From NCBI RefSeq assembly GCF_017562075.2, contig NC_054084.1, forward strand, positions 48,630,697 through 48,694,696: a DNA stretch of 64,000 nucleotides, given 5' to 3'. The notes beneath the pieces were generated by a model. The model was not told the origin of the DNA. It was given only the letters and a program-made list of their open reading frames with translations, and made no database searches. Both the position numbers and the translations under genes were made by a program. This DNA comes from Anopheles merus (taxonomy: Eukaryota > Arthropoda > Insecta > Diptera > Culicidae). Shown one piece after another: positions 61,201-64,000 of the stretch (the first letter of the stretch is position 1; every line of letters starts with the position of its first letter).

Positions 61201-64000
61201 GCCACGAATTGACGCAAAAAAGGTGCGCACTAATACACACGCAGCAGTAGCACGGTAAGCAACGGCAGCATCAAAACCGCGCTCAAACCGTGGAGAACGC
61301 GTTTTCCAACTGATCGCATCGCTTAGCACCGTCGCTTGGCTAGCTGACCGCGGAGCCGTGCCGCTTCGCTATGTAAAAACGGCCAAGCGAAACCGACGGA
61401 AATCCATTGTCAAACGCAGCTGAACTGTTTACTCGGTCATGCAGGTCGGTCGACTTCCACACCAATGCTGCTACTTTTTCAACCAGAAGCGCAGAGAGTG
61501 CCCGCTCCGCTCCACTCCAACTGTCGGGTACCTAGAATATGCGATAGGAAGGGTCTACTGTCCTCGCGACACATACCACCGTCCAAACAACACACAAGAT
61601 GACACTTTTGTGAGCAAACCCCGAACCCCATTTGCATTCTTTGCATTCCAAGGACAGCGCGTTAGGGAAAAATAACTCAATAACAGTCGTCATTTCTGAT
61701 AGGGAATATCCGAAATGGTCCACCACACGACCCAACCGGTTTAGATTAAAGTCTTCCATTTACTTACGTTAAACACTTCCAATATCGGAAAATACTATCC
61801 ATATGCTCAATGCTGGCGCTGAAGATGAAAAATACGGAAGTCAGCCACGTGCTTATGTTTGTCACAAATGTCCCATAAGTCCCCGAAAAATGTCACCTGC
61901 AGTAACACGAGGACGGGTCGTGGAACGGCCCACAACGTAACCATGCGAAGGAATGTTAATGAAACCAGATGCGTGATGCCACCTCCTTCCCGCAGCTAGC
62001 TACTCATAGCCATGAGGGAAAATTCGACGATCACCATCACGACGCTGTGCCGACTCCGTGTAAATGTCAGATCATTTCGAGTGCGTATAGCGAGATGCAT
62101 CAGACCCGTCACGCAAGCAAAGAGAGCGCGGACTAATGATTTGCGCGTAAAGGCAAACAAATCAAGCATCGAGAGGAAAAAGCTAATTTTAGTTCGTTTT
62201 CCAAGCGGAAGCTGCATCTTGCCGCAAACGAAACGTGGCATTTCCTTCGTGTGTATACGTATACAAACATACACACATACAAGGAAGTTCAAACGAACCC
62301 ACAGTTCTGAGAGGAACGCACAGCTGGTTTGATCTTGCGGCTTTGCCGGCCATTCAAGTCCATTGAACTTTTCTGTTCAAGTACTGTCTGCAAGTAGTCG
62401 GCTTCAAGCATGAGCTGGACAAGAACGAATGTACGCTAATCTTGAGCATAACGCATCAAAACTTCCCTAATTGCATATCAATTTTAAGTGTATTACTTCA
62501 AAACAACAAATATTAAAAAACAGAGATTTCTGTTTAATAAACACACACTTACACGCTGATATTAATTATTAGATCATAGATAATATAATTTCTGGTGACC
62601 ATCGCTGAACCCACACTAAGACATAGTCGCACAGACAGTACAAATAAATATGTCTGGACCTATTACGATTGACCCTTCGGAGTGTCTGTATAGCAGATTG
62701 TTGCCACCGCTAAGTCACCCATGTTTATTCAACTATCTGCCGGTAGCATGGCAAGCGATCACGTCATTTCCATTTGAATGCGTTTTAAATATTTCACACT
62801 TCTTCCTTTGTAGATTCTTCAACGACACGTTTGCAGATCTTCATCTGGTAAACTACTGGAGTTGGTAAAATTTTATTTCAAGACGCACGAGATGATCTGT
62901 GGAGGACAGGTCGAGAGTGTATATTTTCTTTTGCCCTCTCCCTTCTACTTAAAATGCTAAAATTGAAAAGATCAAGCCGCTCATGTAACCTTCAACATTC
63001 GTGAGATCTACAAACAAGAACAGAGCTGTGCGATCATCACTGCCCTTACCTGCCATTAGCACTCAGGAACAGAAATACAATTTTTAGCCTAAACGTTGAT
63101 GTTTCGTAAAAAGAGGTGTAGTAAACCTCCGTATCCCAATGCTTATAAATTTCCCTTTCGTAGGAGTATGCTCGGCTTACTCCGTATTGCTCAAAACTCG
63201 GACAGCGAAGCAACCAATACTTTAGAGGATGATAGGAAGCACCTGGCGCACACCAGCAACCCATCTTCGCGAATTAGAGTTAGTGCGCTATACAAAACAC
63301 AACACACGACGCGACGGATGCCGTGAGCTCAATTCCCGATGACCAGCTGACCAGGACGGACATACGAGCATCATACGCGTTGCTGCTGTTCGTTGCTTTG
63401 GTCGCTGCGCATTTCGACACGACTGAGAGGCTGGCACGTCTCTACACGGCCACACTATAGCGCTATGGTCTGTCTCCGGTTCCGGCAGAGCGGTGAAAAA
63501 CAAGAGCCGGTTGTCGTAGCATACAAATCCATTCGAGAGATCAATCGATCCGAAGCATGCACACACTACCACCACCGGCAGCACAGGGGCACCATACTCC
63601 GAGCCGCTCTTACGGTTTTATGTATATTGTTTTCAATGCAGTGAAACGTGAACTGAACACCGAGCCTTTACTATTTTCCATGCCAGCCATGGCCAACTTC
63701 GGGGAGAAGATCGTAGATGACTTGATCTTCCTCCTTTCCGACTCTACACAACTCTGGTAGCTAAACCATGCGCGGCTACTGTTCCTGGTATACACGGCCT
63801 AGGCCCTACACTGACGGAATTGAGCTGTCTCGCTACTATTCGGGTCTCTCAGTGTGCAATGTGTACGTGAATGGCGCAAACTCCCTCCTGAGGCTGCAGC
63901 TTACCAGCCTGTATCATCTTTTCAACATGTGTGTAAATATGTGTGTATGTGTGTTTTGCGTTCAGTGTGATTCAGATTTCGCTCCATGCTAGTGAACTGA
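55243..64000. other. Right-hand region with no supported gene
   Basis: ORFs of 130-186 codons (56191-56751, 57040-57435, 57661-58155) show no domain, overlap each other and lack splice-supported partners. A minus-strand initiator-like word near 61315 could belong to an upstream gustavus promoter, but nothing confirms it. The region is probably intronic or intergenic. Confidence 0.45.

Overview
This is eukaryotic, insect DNA. The gene content (an insect gustatory receptor, gustavus, a ZRSR2/Urp splicing factor and two insect cuticle-type C-type lectins), the small GT-AG introns, the very long (CA)n arrays and a tRNA-derived SINE with an (AAG)n tail point to a mosquito, most likely Anopheles. 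The species call is inference; the gene families are read directly from the sequence.

Layout. 105-3269 (+): secreted C-type-lectin-domain gene, whose 5' leader exon lies left of the window. 4231-7569: purine tract, an array of a ~642-666 bp repeat with terminal inverted repeats, and a 200-bp (CA)n block. 8367-8731: perfect pogo/Tigger-like MITE. 8965-10956 (+): six-exon ZRSR2/Urp gene. 11484-12887 (-): two-exon gustatory receptor of Gr28 type, convergent with ZRSR2. 12888-22795: no gene seen, but one SINE with perfect target duplications and an (ATT)n block. 22796-33690 (+): second C-type lectin, with a TATA/initiator promoter and leader exon about 9.2 kb upstream of its coding exons. 35014-45436: transposon graveyard. 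49621-50776 (-): gustavus (SPRY-SOCS box), with a probable upstream exon near 55 kb giving an in-frame N-terminal extension. 55.2-64 kb: no gene that can be supported.

The most interesting part is 35.45-40.45 kb. A broken non-LTR retrotransposon is split by a young non-autonomous LTR element. The 5' LTR of that element is split by a 1689-bp hAT-type element. The hAT carries an old SINE, and the SINE is split by a 317-bp solo LTR. Three of the four insertions have a target duplication that matches exactly (AATAT, GTGCCGAG, GGAAG), so the order can be read. The LTR pair is nearly identical while the SINE inside the younger hAT is badly decayed, which suggests that the hAT moved as a pre-assembled composite.

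Beside it lie a full-length Tc1-type transposase ORF with its first catalytic Asp replaced, a decayed DDxD transposase, a second intact SINE and a 1.59-kb TA-flanked TIR element. The cellular genes do not form one pathway. The two lectins are paralogues flanking unrelated genes, and no dedicated novel multi-gene system is evident.
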